Assembly (NCBI RefSeq): GCF_009728485.1 | Contig: NZ_VVIQ01000003.1 | Location: 1 to 64,000 of the forward strand | Length of the DNA stretch: 64,000 bases | Reading direction: 5' to 3' | Source of the DNA: Prevotella vespertina | GTDB lineage: Bacteria > Bacteroidota > Bacteroidia > Bacteroidales > Bacteroidaceae | In this document: positions 35,375-43,905 of the stretch, in pieces | How the letters are laid out: every line of letters begins with the position of its first letter | Numbering within the stretch: position 1 is the first letter of the stretch | Program-made: the position numbers and the translations under genes | Notes under the pieces: model-generated | The model's input: only the letters and a program-made list of their open reading frames with translations | The model's database searches: none | Told to the model about the DNA's origin: nothing

Positions 35375-36730
35375 TTACAAGCCTTTCGGCATAGAGGGCA
35401 TACCAGGCATACCTTTCATCTTGCTCATCATACCAGCCATCTTAGAACCTGTAACCATCTTCATCATCTTACGCGTTTGGTCAAACTGCTTAATGAGTCG
35501 GTTTACTTCCTGCAAGCTAGTACCTGAACCCTTCGCTATTCGCTGGCGACGTGAGTTATTCAATACCTCTGGATTCGTGCGTTCCTTTGGTGTCATACTC
35601 TGTATGATAGCCTCAATACCCTTGAAGGCATTATCGTCTATATCTACATCGCGGATAGCTTTACCCACACCAGGAATCATTGATGCGAGGTCTTTCAGGT
35701 TACCCATCTTCTTTATTTGTTGTATCTGGTTGTAGAAGTCATTGAAGTCGAATTGGTTCTTCTGTATCTTCTTCTGCAAGCGTTTCGCCTCTTCCTCATC
35801 GAACTGCTCTTGTGCTCGTTCCACCAAAGAGACTACGTCACCCATACCTAAGATACGATCTGCCATACGTCCTGGATGGAACACATCAATAGCTTCCATC
35901 TTCTCGCCAGTACCTATGAACTTGATTGGCTTGGTTACGACTGTGCGAATTGACAAAGCAGCACCACCACGTGTATCACCATCGAGTTTCGTTAGTACTA
36001 CGCCGTTGAAATCCAATCTATCATTGAACTCCTTTGCGGTGTTAACAGCGTCCTGACCTGTCATGGAGTCTACAACGAACAGCGTTTCATCAGGGTTTAC
36101 ATGATTCTTGAGACTCTCTATCTCATTCATCATCTCCTCATCAACTGCCAATCGACCTGCGGTATCGATAATTACCACATCATAGCCTTTCGCCTTTGCT
36201 TCTGCGAGGGCGTGATCAGCTATCTCATTAACGTTCTTGCTCTCTGGCTCTGAATATACTGGAACGCCCACCTGTTCGCCAACAACCTTTAATTGGTCGA
36301 TAGCTGCAGGGCGATATACGTCACAAGCAACCAACAAAGGGTTCTTATGTTCCTTTGTCTTCAGCATGTTTGCTAACTTACCAGAGAATGTGGTCTTACC
36401 AGAACCCTGCAAACCACTCATTAAGATAATGGCTGGACGGCTTGTAAGATTTAGCCCTACTGACTCGCCACCCATGAGTTCTGCTAACTCATCATGCACT
36501 ATCTTCACCATCAACTGACCTGGTTTAACGGCTGTAAGCACGTTCATACCAAGCGCCTTTTGCTTTACTGTATCGGTAAATGACTTAGCTACCTTATAGT
36601 TGACATCGGCGTCGAGTAATGCTCTACGAACATCCTTTAGGGTCTCTGCTACATTGATCTCAGTTATCTTTCCCTCGCCTTTAAGGATCTTAAAGGAGCG
36701 TTCTAGACGATCACTTAAATTCTCAAACAT
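35375..36730 (-). CDS. ffh: Signal recognition particle protein Ffh
   Basis: A 451-residue GTPase that binds signal sequences emerging from ribosomes and delivers them to FtsY at the membrane. The N domain (1-90) is followed by the G domain with GLQGSGKTTFSGKLA (about 106-120), DVYRPAAIDQL (about 139-149), DTAGRL (about 189-194), TKLDGDTRGGAAL (about 246-258) and GTGEK (about 272-276). The M domain (about 325-451) has the SRP RNA-binding SRRQRIAKGSG and a Met-rich tail (KMAGMMSKMKGMPGMPSM) lining the signal-sequence groove. It is the first gene of the leftward operon, with a TATCTTTG box at 36768-36775. Confidence 0.97.
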   Translation of the reverse strand: MFENLSDRLERSFKILKGEGKITEINVAETLKDVRRALLDADVNYKVAKSFTDTVKQKALGMNVLTAVKPGQLMVKIVHDELAELMGGESVGLNLTSRPAIILMSGLQGSGKTTFSGKLANMLKTKEHKNPLLVACDVYRPAAIDQLKVVGEQVGVPVYSEPESKNVNEIADHALAEAKAKGYDVVIIDTAGRLAVDEEMMNEIESLKNHVNPDETLFVVDSMTGQDAVNTAKEFNDRLDFNGVVLTKLDGDTRGGAALSIRTVVTKPIKFIGTGEKMEAIDVFHPGRMADRILGMGDVVSLVERAQEQFDEEEAKRLQKKIQKNQFDFNDFYNQIQQIKKMGNLKDLASMIPGVGKAIRDVDIDDNAFKGIEAIIQSMTPKERTNPEVLNNSRRQRIAKGSGTSLQEVNRLIKQFDQTRKMMKMVTGSKMAGMMSKMKGMPGMPSMPKGL

Positions 36731-36767
36731 TGCTTTAAAGTGTACTTATTATTCTATTTCTATCATA

Positions 36768-36775
36768 CAAAGATA
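36768..36775 (-). promoter_or_regulatory. -7 box TATCTTTG for the ffh operon
   Basis: Minus-strand TAnnTTTG, 37 bases before the ffh start. It is the only consensus box seen for the ffh-folD-TPR-korDABC series. Confidence 0.6.
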
Positions 36776-36983
36776 GCAAAAAGAGACATAAAACAGCAAG
36801 CCAGTGAGTAGTATTTTAAAATATTTTAAAACACTTGTTACACTTTCATGCGCACATAAATAGGCTTTGTGCAGAAATATATCTGCAATCGAGCTGGAAT
36901 ATGTTTGACAGCTGTAAGGTTACTTAGGCTAAATACAACGTTAGTGGTATGTAATACATTCTGGGCGTAATATATATAAAAAA

Positions 36984-37012
36984 GGTGATGAAATAGATCC
37001 CATTTCATCGCC
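36984..37012 (-). terminator. Hairpin with U-tract, probable terminator
   Basis: GGTGATGAAAT / ATTTCATCGCC with a seven-base loop. On the minus strand it is followed by TTTTTTATATA, so it could end read-through from the DUF421 gene upstream of ffh. One arm position is mismatched on that strand. Confidence 0.55.
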
Positions 37013-37029
37013 TTATATCATGGACGAAA

Positions 37030-37114
37030 TTGACACGTATGTGTGAACGAAATAACACGTATGTGTCAAGTGGCATAACACATACGTGTCATTGCGCTGA
37101 CTCGTATGTGTCAA
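37030..37114. repeat. Palindromic array D: four units, about 22-bp period
   Basis: The cores ACACGTATGTGT, ACACGTATGTGT, ACACATACGTGT and ACTCGTATGTGT begin at 37033, 37055, 37078 and 37100 (steps 22, 23 and 22). The third core is the reverse complement of the first. Outer arms of the type TTGACAC / GTGTCAA are present but imperfect. The core resembles that of arrays A and B (ACACGTTTGT), whereas the outer arms differ. Confidence 0.8.
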
Positions 37115-37180
37115 TTTATCGCTACATATCAGAGACTAAAACCCGCTCATAAATGCAAGTGATAACAGCTAATAACAGGA

Positions 37181-37256
37181 ATGAACGCTCTTCTATATGC
37201 GAAAGGGGCGTTCCCTTGTTACGAGAAGAGCCTCTCGTTCATACAAGGAAACGCCA
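37181..37256. repeat. Palindromic array F: degenerate, related to array H
   Basis: Two nested inverted repeats: GAACGC ... GCGTTC and CCTTGT ... ACAAGG. The opening ACGCTCTTCTATATGCGAAA closely matches the opening of array H (ACGCTCTTCTCATATTGAGA), so these two distant sites share ancestry. The period is irregular, about 22-24 bases. Confidence 0.6.
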
Positions 37257-37340
37257 CTATTGAATTGTACTATTATGTTCTAACTAATCTTTGTCAACTC
37301 TCCTCCCCTTTTTAGAAGGCTTGGAGGCACTTGATTGGAC

Positions 37341-38051
37341 TTACACCTGTGCGTTATCAGGGTCTATGCTTTCAGAGTCGAACTCTGCTTTACCACGCTT
37401 CACATCCCCGTTGAAGGTTACGAAATAGAACCCTCTTCGAGGTGTCCACTCCATACAGAACAACTCAGAAGGTCCACGGAATCCATTGCGTTTGATTGCT
37501 TTCATCACCCATTCCTGTGTGTGGTTAAACTGTGCTAGGCTGCTTTCCACAATCTCTCCATTATTCACCAACAATACGGAATAGGCCGTCTGACCAGGTG
37601 AGAGAACCGTCACTGAGCCGTTAGCTTCAAACAGTACATCCTCTACATCGAACATGGAGAAGATACCTTTCTGCCTTAGCATGAGGCGGAACTGCTCCAT
37701 CTCAAGACTATTACGCTTGAAGTTCTTAAATTTGATAACGCCGTCTTTCACCAAGAAGACGCTCTCGCCTTTGATAAGATGGCGCAAATAGGCAGAGTGC
37801 ATGGCGAAACGAACAAGCATATTAAAGCCTGTCCATACGGCTAGGGCGAAGACGAGATGCCAGATGGTCATATCTGGATTGTACAATACACCACCGACTA
37901 ACGCACCAATAACGAATGCACTTACCGTGTCAAGGGGAGTCAACTGACCCATTTGCGCCTTACCCGTAATGCGCAAAAAGGTTAGAATGCCAATCATACC
38001 AACGATTAGCTTTACCGCAATGCCCACATAGGGCTGGATTAATTCCATCAT
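37341..38051 (-). CDS. DUF421 (YetF-like) membrane protein
   Basis: A 236-residue protein with three N-terminal transmembrane helices (about 9-28, 38-57 and 62-82) and a soluble C-terminal part of two alpha/beta repeats. Family features are FLRITGKAQMGQLTPLDTVS (about 24-43) and VKDGVIKFKNFKRNSLEMEQ, with the RKGIFSMFDVEDVLFE-type segment (here RQKGIFSMFDVEDVLFEANG, about 126-145). DUF421/YetF proteins occur widely and their job is uncertain; spore-envelope and stress roles are reported in Bacillus only. The -7 box TATATTTG lies at 38096-38103. Confidence 0.85.
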   Translation of the reverse strand: MMELIQPYVGIAVKLIVGMIGILTFLRITGKAQMGQLTPLDTVSAFVIGALVGGVLYNPDMTIWHLVFALAVWTGFNMLVRFAMHSAYLRHLIKGESVFLVKDGVIKFKNFKRNSLEMEQFRLMLRQKGIFSMFDVEDVLFEANGSVTVLSPGQTAYSVLLVNNGEIVESSLAQFNHTQEWVMKAIKRNGFRGPSELFCMEWTPRRGFYFVTFNGDVKRGKAEFDSESIDPDNAQV

Positions 38052-38095
38052 TTCTTATTATGAATTATAGGGTTATCTTCTTTAGTTTGATGGTG

Positions 38096-38103
38096 CAAAT
38101 ATA
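38096..38103 (-). promoter_or_regulatory. -7 box TATATTTG for the DUF421 gene
   Basis: Minus-strand TAnnTTTG followed by CACC, 44 bases upstream of the start. Confidence 0.6.
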
Positions 38104-38301
38104 CATCTTTTCCATGACTACTCAAGCATAAATGAACCTTAAATCGAAAAAAACAGGTAAGTGATAAGTAAAATAGATGATGTTTCTTTGTCATATCAGA
38201 ATTTATGTCTAATTTCGCACACAATTATGAGAATAAGGCGTAAACGATAACATATAACTTTTATACGCCACATATCTCAACTATATAATAAAGGTAAACA
38301 A

Positions 38302-39168
38302 ATGGAATATTACATAGAAATTGATAACGAAAAGCAGGGACCTTACAGCCTCAAAGAGTTAAGTCAGAGGAAGATTATAGCAACTACTCTCGTCATGCCT
38401 ACCGATACGCAGCAATGGATTCCAGCATGGCAAATTGAGGAGTTACGCCCAATTTTGGAAGGGAAAGATCCTATTGACGACGAGACAACGGCGCAAGATT
38501 TACCTTACGTTGAAGCTACGCCCGTTGAACCTGCAACTCAACAGGCAGCAGCCCCACAGACGGTAGTTATTCAAAAGAAGAGCCATACGGGATGTTTGTT
38601 AGGCACATTGATAGTCTTGGTGGCTTTCATCATCGTGCTGATTCTCACATGCCCAAAGCCCGAACAGCACAAGGATGTATTGTCTGACGTCATTACCAAT
38701 ACGGTGAACGACGCTGTAAATGATACGACCAACACAACGGGCAATGAACTTGTCGATAACGCTTTCCGTTCTATCAGCAATGCCTTTGCAGGGAAAGTGA
38801 TAAGATCTGCTGTAGATAACCTCGTTACCGTGGATAATCACATTATATACTCTACAGGCAAGGTGCATTACGCAGGACAAAATCACACTGTATCAGTAGG
38901 ACTCTTAGGGCATATCTTTACGATTGACGAAGATGACTTGCAGGAAGCAGCAAGACAATATTATAAGAATTCGGAAGTGAACCTCAAAGAGCAAATAAGG
39001 CAAAAGGCGCAGAAGATGATACAAGATAATATTGTAGAGCCTGCCACATCTACGATTGAAGATATGGTTGATGGGGCATTGAACGGGTTATTAGATAATA
39101 TTGGCTTAGGCAATAGCAAGGCTGATATTAAAAGGCAAATACAACAGTCGACAGACTCAATTCTATAA
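38302..39168 (+). CDS. GYF_2-domain membrane-anchored protein
   Basis: A 288-residue protein. Residues 1-52 form a GYF_2 domain (YYIEIDNEKQGPYSLKELSQ, with the GPYS turn and a later WIPAWQI), which usually binds proline-rich peptides. A Thr/Ala/Gln-rich linker (about 60-88) leads to one transmembrane helix (about 96-115, GTLIVLVAFIIVLILT). The outer part (about 120-288) is rich in Asn, Asp and Val, with helices and no known domain. No signal peptide precedes the GYF domain, so the domain faces the cytoplasm and the C-terminal part the periplasm. Confidence 0.8.
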   Translation: MEYYIEIDNEKQGPYSLKELSQRKIIATTLVMPTDTQQWIPAWQIEELRPILEGKDPIDDETTAQDLPYVEATPVEPATQQAAAPQTVVIQKKSHTGCLLGTLIVLVAFIIVLILTCPKPEQHKDVLSDVITNTVNDAVNDTTNTTGNELVDNAFRSISNAFAGKVIRSAVDNLVTVDNHIIYSTGKVHYAGQNHTVSVGLLGHIFTIDEDDLQEAARQYYKNSEVNLKEQIRQKAQKMIQDNIVEPATSTIEDMVDGALNGLLDNIGLGNSKADIKRQIQQSTDSIL

Positions 39169-39264
39169 CGGAACATACAAAGACGAGTCTAGAAGCAAAG
39201 GCAAAGGCTAACAGAGAAAAGGATAGTATTTATTTATTGTAAGACTAATTTATAAGAAAGAAGT

Positions 39265-39681
39265 ATGAGAAAATTATTATTAATGGGTGCTATGGCACTT
39301 ATGACCACATTCGCTTTCGCACAAGATGCAACAGTAGTAAAGAACCTAAAAGAACAGCAGAAGCTACTCGAACTGACCACTAAGTTAAATAAGGCGCAGC
39401 TTGATTACGAGAAAGAGAAAGCCGACTATAATGAGTTAACGGAGAAGGCGGCTAATGCTAACGCTGACGCTAACATAGCAACAACCGACTTCACTGCAAC
39501 AAGTCCTTCTAGCACAGTAAAGGATGCAAAGGACACTATCAAGAAATTGAAAGAGGCAAAAGCCACAAATAAGAAGTTGGCTAAGAGTAAGAAAAAATTG
39601 GATAAGATGGGTAAGAAGATAGCTAAACTTCAGTCCAAAATTGACAAGTTGAATAAGACACTTAAGATTTCTGATAAGTAA
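39265..39681 (+). CDS. Secreted coiled-coil protein, unknown
   Basis: A 138-residue protein with a signal peptide ending FAFAQ (residue 20). The mature part is almost all heptad-patterned helix: residues about 25-65 and 85-137 are strong coiled-coil candidates, Lys- and Leu-rich with Ala, broken by a Ser/Thr/Ala linker (about 66-84). It probably forms a hairpin or dimer in the periplasm. I do not recognise a family. It is 96 bases after the GYF_2 gene and ends at a good terminator. Confidence 0.7.
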   Translation: MRKLLLMGAMALMTTFAFAQDATVVKNLKEQQKLLELTTKLNKAQLDYEKEKADYNELTEKAANANADANIATTDFTATSPSSTVKDAKDTIKKLKEAKATNKKLAKSKKKLDKMGKKIAKLQSKIDKLNKTLKISDK

Positions 39682-39696
39682 TAGCAACTAATAAAC

Positions 39697-39726
39697 AGGG
39701 ACGCACACTAACATTTGTACGTCCCT
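39697..39726 (+). terminator. Terminator after the coiled-coil gene
   Basis: Stem AGGGACG / CGTCCCT with a 16-base loop, followed by TATTTTTTATC. Confidence 0.8.
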
Positions 39727-39763
39727 TATTTTTTATCTTACATACCATCATTAGAACTCATCA

Positions 39764-40552
39764 ATGCGCATGAAAAAAACTCTTACACTAGTTCTATTGG
39801 CTTTGTTACTCTCTATCCCATCGTATGCTCAGATGTTATTCACAGAGAATCTCACCCTAAGCATTGATAGTGCGAAGACTATACAAGGATCTCTCTTACC
39901 AGTAGTAGACTTCAAGACGGAACAACAGAATATACTCACTGTTAAGAATACCGCCAATCTCAATGTGTTAATCAAGCATAAGCGTGTTATCAACTTAATC
40001 AATAAACTAGAGTTCTCAACCTATGGTAAACAGGTGACGGTAAGCGGCGGACACGTACACATGGAGTATCGCTATTTATTGAGCCGTGCCTTTGAAGTCT
40101 ATCCTTATGCCGAATCGCAATGGGCAGGGAGCAGAGGCTTAGAGTTTAAGGTATCTACGGGTTTGCAATCACGTTATCGACTCGTGAATAAGGAGAGATT
40201 CCTTATGTTTGCTGCTGCGGGTGTGTTCTATGAGTTCGAGAAGTGGAAAGATCCAACCTCATCTGCACCCACGCTCTACGCTTGTAGCCGTAGCATTAAG
40301 ACGCATATAGCCTTGAGTTTCCAGCATCACATCAGTGACCATTGGTCATTAACAGCTACTGCTATCCATCAAGGGAAGCCTGATAGCTATTTCAAGAAAG
40401 CTAGATTCGGTGGTGCCGTAGATCTTCTATATAAGATAACACCAGCCATTGGGATTAATGGTGCTTATCGCCTCATCTATGACACGGCTCCTATTGTACC
40501 TATAAGGAAGTCATATACATCTGTTGAAGCAGGACTTGCAATTAACTTCTAA
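39764..40552 (+). CDS. DUF481-like outer membrane beta-barrel protein
   Basis: A 262-residue outer membrane protein with a signal peptide ending SYAQ (about residue 24). The mature part is built of paired strands, for example NVLIKHKRVINLINKLEFST, HMEYRYLLSRAFEVYPYAES and GLEFKVSTGLQSRYRLVN, and ends in a final strand VEAGLAINF with terminal Phe, as barrels need for assembly. The order of strands and the RYLL ... PYAESQW pattern resemble DUF481. A start at 39770 (MKKT) is also possible. Role unknown; some DUF481 proteins are salt-induced. Confidence 0.72.
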   Translation: MRMKKTLTLVLLALLLSIPSYAQMLFTENLTLSIDSAKTIQGSLLPVVDFKTEQQNILTVKNTANLNVLIKHKRVINLINKLEFSTYGKQVTVSGGHVHMEYRYLLSRAFEVYPYAESQWAGSRGLEFKVSTGLQSRYRLVNKERFLMFAAAGVFYEFEKWKDPTSSAPTLYACSRSIKTHIALSFQHHISDHWSLTATAIHQGKPDSYFKKARFGGAVDLLYKITPAIGINGAYRLIYDTAPIVPIRKSYTSVEAGLAINF

Positions 40553-40580
40553 CGGCTGTTCTTTCCTTTCACTCCTTTTC

Positions 40581-41561
40581 TTAGGGAATAGACAACCGTA
40601 ATACTAATGGCAGATGATCGCTGAAGCCGTTGTTATAACGCATCCCATTATAATGGCGGCGAGGCTTTAATCCGCCGTACTTCATATCTTCTTCCAGAAG
40701 GAAAGGAGCATCATTGACATAGCATGAAAGCACGTAAGGATGGAGGTTATCACTTATGAAAATATGATCCAAACTACCCCACTCTCCATGATAACGATAG
40801 GTGCCTTCTGCACCATTCTTCCCCTTTGCTTGTGCCGAGACATTCAATAAGTTACGTTCGTACAAAGGCTTTAATGAAGGGCTATCAGCATAGTCATTGA
40901 AGTCGCCCATCACGATTACCTTCGCATCAGAGTGGCGTCTCTGAATAGAGTCAACAACATTACTTACTTGCATCATCACGTGCTTTCGGAAAGGTTGCGA
41001 CTGCATTTCTCCACCCCTTCTACTCGGTGCATGAAGCAATAGAACATGTAGGGTGTCACCATTAATAATAGCCCCCTTGACATAGAGAATATCACGAGTT
41101 GGTTGCATGTTGGCTATCAAACTAACCCTGATAGTATCGGCTTTCAACAAGCGGAAAGAGAAGGGAGAATAGAGCAAAGCCACGTCTATACCACGCATAT
41201 CAAGCGATGATGTCATAACGTATTCATAGCGTGCATTGCGCAATAAAGAGCGTTTCGTAAGATCAAAAAGCACGCTGTCATTCTCCACTTCACATAATCC
41301 CACAAGGTCAGGTAATTGCCATCCACTGCTATCTTCACCGCAGGAAATGATGGTCTGCCCCGTCCTATTCAACTTCTCCCAATACTTTGTTCGAGTCCAA
41401 TGACGTGGTGAAGTGGGTAAGAACTCATAGTCATTCTTCAACGTATCATGCCGTGCATCAAAGAGATTCTCAGCGTTTAGCTCCACAATAGTCAATCGGT
41501 TTTGTGCGACTGAGTATAGGGACATGAGACTCAGAAGAAAGGTTAACAATAAGCGTGTCAT
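40581..41561 (-). CDS. Secreted endonuclease/exonuclease/phosphatase family protein
   Basis: A 326-residue EEP-fold hydrolase with a signal peptide ending YSVAQ (residue 19). Catalytic motifs: VELNAENLFD (about 26-35, metal-binding Asn), LCEVEND (about 88-94, catalytic Glu), YSPF, the GDFNDYADSP loop (about 219-228), WGSLDHIFISD (about 260-270) and SDHLPLVLRLSIP (C-terminus, catalytic Asp-His). Substrates of the family are DNA, inositol phosphates or lipids, so the exact activity is open. Export suggests nutrient scavenging, for example of extracellular nucleic acid. Confidence 0.9.
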   Translation of the reverse strand: MTRLLLTFLLSLMSLYSVAQNRLTIVELNAENLFDARHDTLKNDYEFLPTSPRHWTRTKYWEKLNRTGQTIISCGEDSSGWQLPDLVGLCEVENDSVLFDLTKRSLLRNARYEYVMTSSLDMRGIDVALLYSPFSFRLLKADTIRVSLIANMQPTRDILYVKGAIINGDTLHVLLLHAPSRRGGEMQSQPFRKHVMMQVSNVVDSIQRRHSDAKVIVMGDFNDYADSPSLKPLYERNLLNVSAQAKGKNGAEGTYRYHGEWGSLDHIFISDNLHPYVLSCYVNDAPFLLEEDMKYGGLKPRRHYNGMRYNNGFSDHLPLVLRLSIP

Positions 41562-41588
41562 AGATGATATTTTTAGGAAGAGAGAGGC

Positions 41589-42656
41589 TTAAGATTGCGT
41601 CACAATAGCCAACTGCTGTCGTACACTCTCCTCATGGATAAGCTCGAAGATATGTGCTGCAAACTTTGGATTCATACCACATAATCCTGCTTGCGTACCA
41701 CGTTTCTCGAGTATCTCATTATATCTCCTCGTCTGTAAGATAGTCATGTTATGTTCCTTCTTAAAGGTTCCAATCTCCCTACATAAGCGAAAACGCTTCG
41801 CAAGGAGTTCCATCAATGAGTTGTCTAACTCATCTATCTGCGCACGTAACGAACGGATATCTTCAGTTGTGAAGGTGTCATCACGGATCACAAGTAACGA
41901 CAGAATATAATCCAGAATATCAGGAGTTACCTGCTGCTTGGCGTCACTCCATGCTTCTTTTGGGTTGCAATGGCTCTCTACGATGAGTCCATCAAAGCCT
42001 AAATCCATTGCTTGCTGACAAAGAGGAGCTATCAAGTCACGGCGTCCACCAATATGACTAGGGTCACAAATAATGGGTAATCCAGGAATACGACGGCGCA
42101 ATTCAATAGGGATTTGCCACATCGGTAGGTTGCGATATATCTTCTTATCATAGCTAGAGAAGCCTCTATGGATTACACCCAAACGCTTTATCCCTGCGTG
42201 ATTCAACCGTTGTAAGCCACCAATCCATAGTTCTAAATCAGGATTGACAGGATTCTTCACCAATACTGGTATTTGAAGTCCTTGCATTGAGTCTGCCAAT
42301 GCCTGCATTGCAAAAGGATTAGCGGATGTACGTGCGCCAACCCATAGTACGTCCATATCATACCGCATTGCTAATTCGACATGATCAGGGGTCGCCACCT
42401 CTGTAGAAATCATCATCCCAGTCTCTTCCTTGACTTCTTTCAACCAAGGTAAGGCTTTCTCTCCATTTCCTTCAAATCCTCCTGGCTTAGTTCGTGGCTT
42501 CCATACGCCTGCACGAAAGATGTGACATCCTTTATTTGCCAGCATACGTGCCGTACTCATGACCTGCTCTTCGGTTTCGGCGGAGCAGGGTCCTGCTATG
42601 ACGATGGGGCGTTTCTTATCACAAGGAAGGCATAAGGGTTCTAATTCTAACTCCAT
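41589..42656 (-). CDS. DAHP synthase fused to chorismate mutase
   Basis: A 355-residue fusion. Residues about 1-260 form a class I-beta type 3-deoxy-D-arabino-heptulosonate-7-phosphate synthase (KRPIVIAGPCSAET about 14-27, FRAGVWKPRTKPGGFEG, VLWVGARTSANPF, VKNPVNPDLELW, ICDPSHIGGRRDL, VESHCNPKEAWSDAKQQ). This is the entry step of aromatic amino acid synthesis. Residues about 265-350 are an AroQ-type chorismate mutase (IRSLRAQIDELDNSLMELLA). The mutase end is expected to confer feedback control. This arrangement is typical of Bacteroidetes. The gene is divergent from the mutarotase-like gene. Confidence 0.94.
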   Translation of the reverse strand: MELELEPLCLPCDKKRPIVIAGPCSAETEEQVMSTARMLANKGCHIFRAGVWKPRTKPGGFEGNGEKALPWLKEVKEETGMMISTEVATPDHVELAMRYDMDVLWVGARTSANPFAMQALADSMQGLQIPVLVKNPVNPDLELWIGGLQRLNHAGIKRLGVIHRGFSSYDKKIYRNLPMWQIPIELRRRIPGLPIICDPSHIGGRRDLIAPLCQQAMDLGFDGLIVESHCNPKEAWSDAKQQVTPDILDYILSLLVIRDDTFTTEDIRSLRAQIDELDNSLMELLAKRFRLCREIGTFKKEHNMTILQTRRYNEILEKRGTQAGLCGMNPKFAAHIFELIHEESVRQQLAIVTQS

Positions 42657-42846
42657 AATCCTGTATCTTTTGCTATCTCTTTGCTCTTTCCTGACATTCT
42701 TTTATCTTATAAACACGCATAGGCTGTAGAAGATAAAAGCAACGGAAAGAAACAGAAGACTTCTTCTTTAATTCTAAAATAGTTGTATTTGGATACGAAA
42801 GTATAACATTTATTTCTACCACACAAGCATTTCTAAAGTTTTTTAC

Positions 42847-42854
42847 TAACTTTG
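42847..42854 (+). promoter_or_regulatory. -7 box TAACTTTG for the mutarotase-like gene
   Basis: Consensus TAnnTTTG, 22 bases before ATG 42877. Confidence 0.6.
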
Positions 42855-42876
42855 CAATATACAGAAAGGATACATT

Positions 42877-43827
42877 ATGAAGCAGGTACATGCACTAATA
42901 ACAATGGTTTTATTGAGCCTTGTTATGAACATAAATGCACAGGAAGCAAGACTCGTCAAGCTCACTAACAGCAATGGTATGGAGGCTATTGTGAGTAATT
43001 ACGGAGCGCGGCTTGTTTCGTTGACAGCCCATAACTGGAACGGACGATTGGAACCTGTGGTCAAAGGGTACAATCAGCTGGAAGACTACAAGCAATACTC
43101 TACATTAGGAGCAACGCTTATCTACATCGGTAAGGATCATACAGAAACGCTCTCATCAAAGGTTTGGGAGGTTGTTAGCTCTGATAACCAATCGGTCTCC
43201 CTACGCTATATTACGACTGAAGGAGAGAACAAGCTCAATGGTAAACTGAATGCAACTGTTACCTATACTCTATCCGATCAGAATGCACTCGACATTGATT
43301 ATCGTATCACGACGACTGCTCCAACAACATTGCAAGTAACCAATGGAATTTGTTTCAATCTATCTGGTGACATGCACCGATCTATCCTTAAACAACATCT
43401 GTGGCTAGATACGCACTATACGAATAAGTTGGATAAGGAGCAATTCCCTACTAATGAACTACAGAAAACACGCCTTACTCCATTCGACTTTACCCAACCA
43501 AGAGAGATTGGAGAACGAATAAAAGCAACGATCAATGGCTATTATCATGCTTTCCAACTGCGACATCCTGACAATATGCAAAAGCCTGCCGCTATCTTGT
43601 TCGATGCACAAAGTGGGCGTGCAATGACCATCTACTCTAGTGAACCCACCCTACTCATCAATACGCATGGGGCGCAAAGTAGCGGCATAACACTACAACC
43701 CTTGCATGCTGGATACAATAGTGGTATGGAAAAAGTAGACAATAGCTTACAGCCAGGACAGGTTTTCCATGGTGCAACCGTATTTCTCTTTACAACAGAT
43801 CCACCGCTCATCATGAAAACTAAGTAG
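42877..43827 (+). CDS. Exported aldose 1-epimerase-like protein, probably inactive
   Basis: A 316-residue galactose mutarotase-fold protein with a signal peptide ending INAQ (residue 22). Fold landmarks are clear: TNSNGMEAIVSNYGARLVSL (about 29-48), GYNQLEDYKQYSTLGAT (about 63-79), KVWEVVS and FHGATVFLF near the end. The catalytic pieces are not: the stretch that normally holds GRxANRI and the first catalytic His (LHGG) is largely deleted (GATLIYIGKDH joins straight to SSKVWEV). The second His in TNHxYFNL is replaced (TNGICFNLSGD), and the C-terminal Glu motif reads LQPLHAGYN. It is probably a sugar-binding or pseudoenzyme protein of the periplasm. Confidence 0.8.
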   Translation: MKQVHALITMVLLSLVMNINAQEARLVKLTNSNGMEAIVSNYGARLVSLTAHNWNGRLEPVVKGYNQLEDYKQYSTLGATLIYIGKDHTETLSSKVWEVVSSDNQSVSLRYITTEGENKLNGKLNATVTYTLSDQNALDIDYRITTTAPTTLQVTNGICFNLSGDMHRSILKQHLWLDTHYTNKLDKEQFPTNELQKTRLTPFDFTQPREIGERIKATINGYYHAFQLRHPDNMQKPAAILFDAQSGRAMTIYSSEPTLLINTHGAQSSGITLQPLHAGYNSGMEKVDNSLQPGQVFHGATVFLFTTDPPLIMKTK

Positions 43828-43890
43828 TACCAACAACTTGAAAAAACACTAATAACTTTTAAAATACTTGGCTGTTGATAGACGATTATT

Positions 43891-43898
43891 TATATTTG
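43891..43898 (+). promoter_or_regulatory. -7 box TATATTTG close to the start
   Basis: Consensus TAnnTTTG only seven bases before ATG 43906, another case of a nearly leaderless message. Confidence 0.5.
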
Positions 43899-43905
43899 CA
43901 AGCAA

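Larger units (their letters stand above)
36776..37340. other. Non-coding stretch with two palindromic arrays
   Basis: This gap of about 565 bases between ffh and the DUF421 gene holds a hairpin (36984-37012), array D (37030-37114) and array F (37181-37256). No ORF or RNA gene is supported in the rest. Confidence 0.5.
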
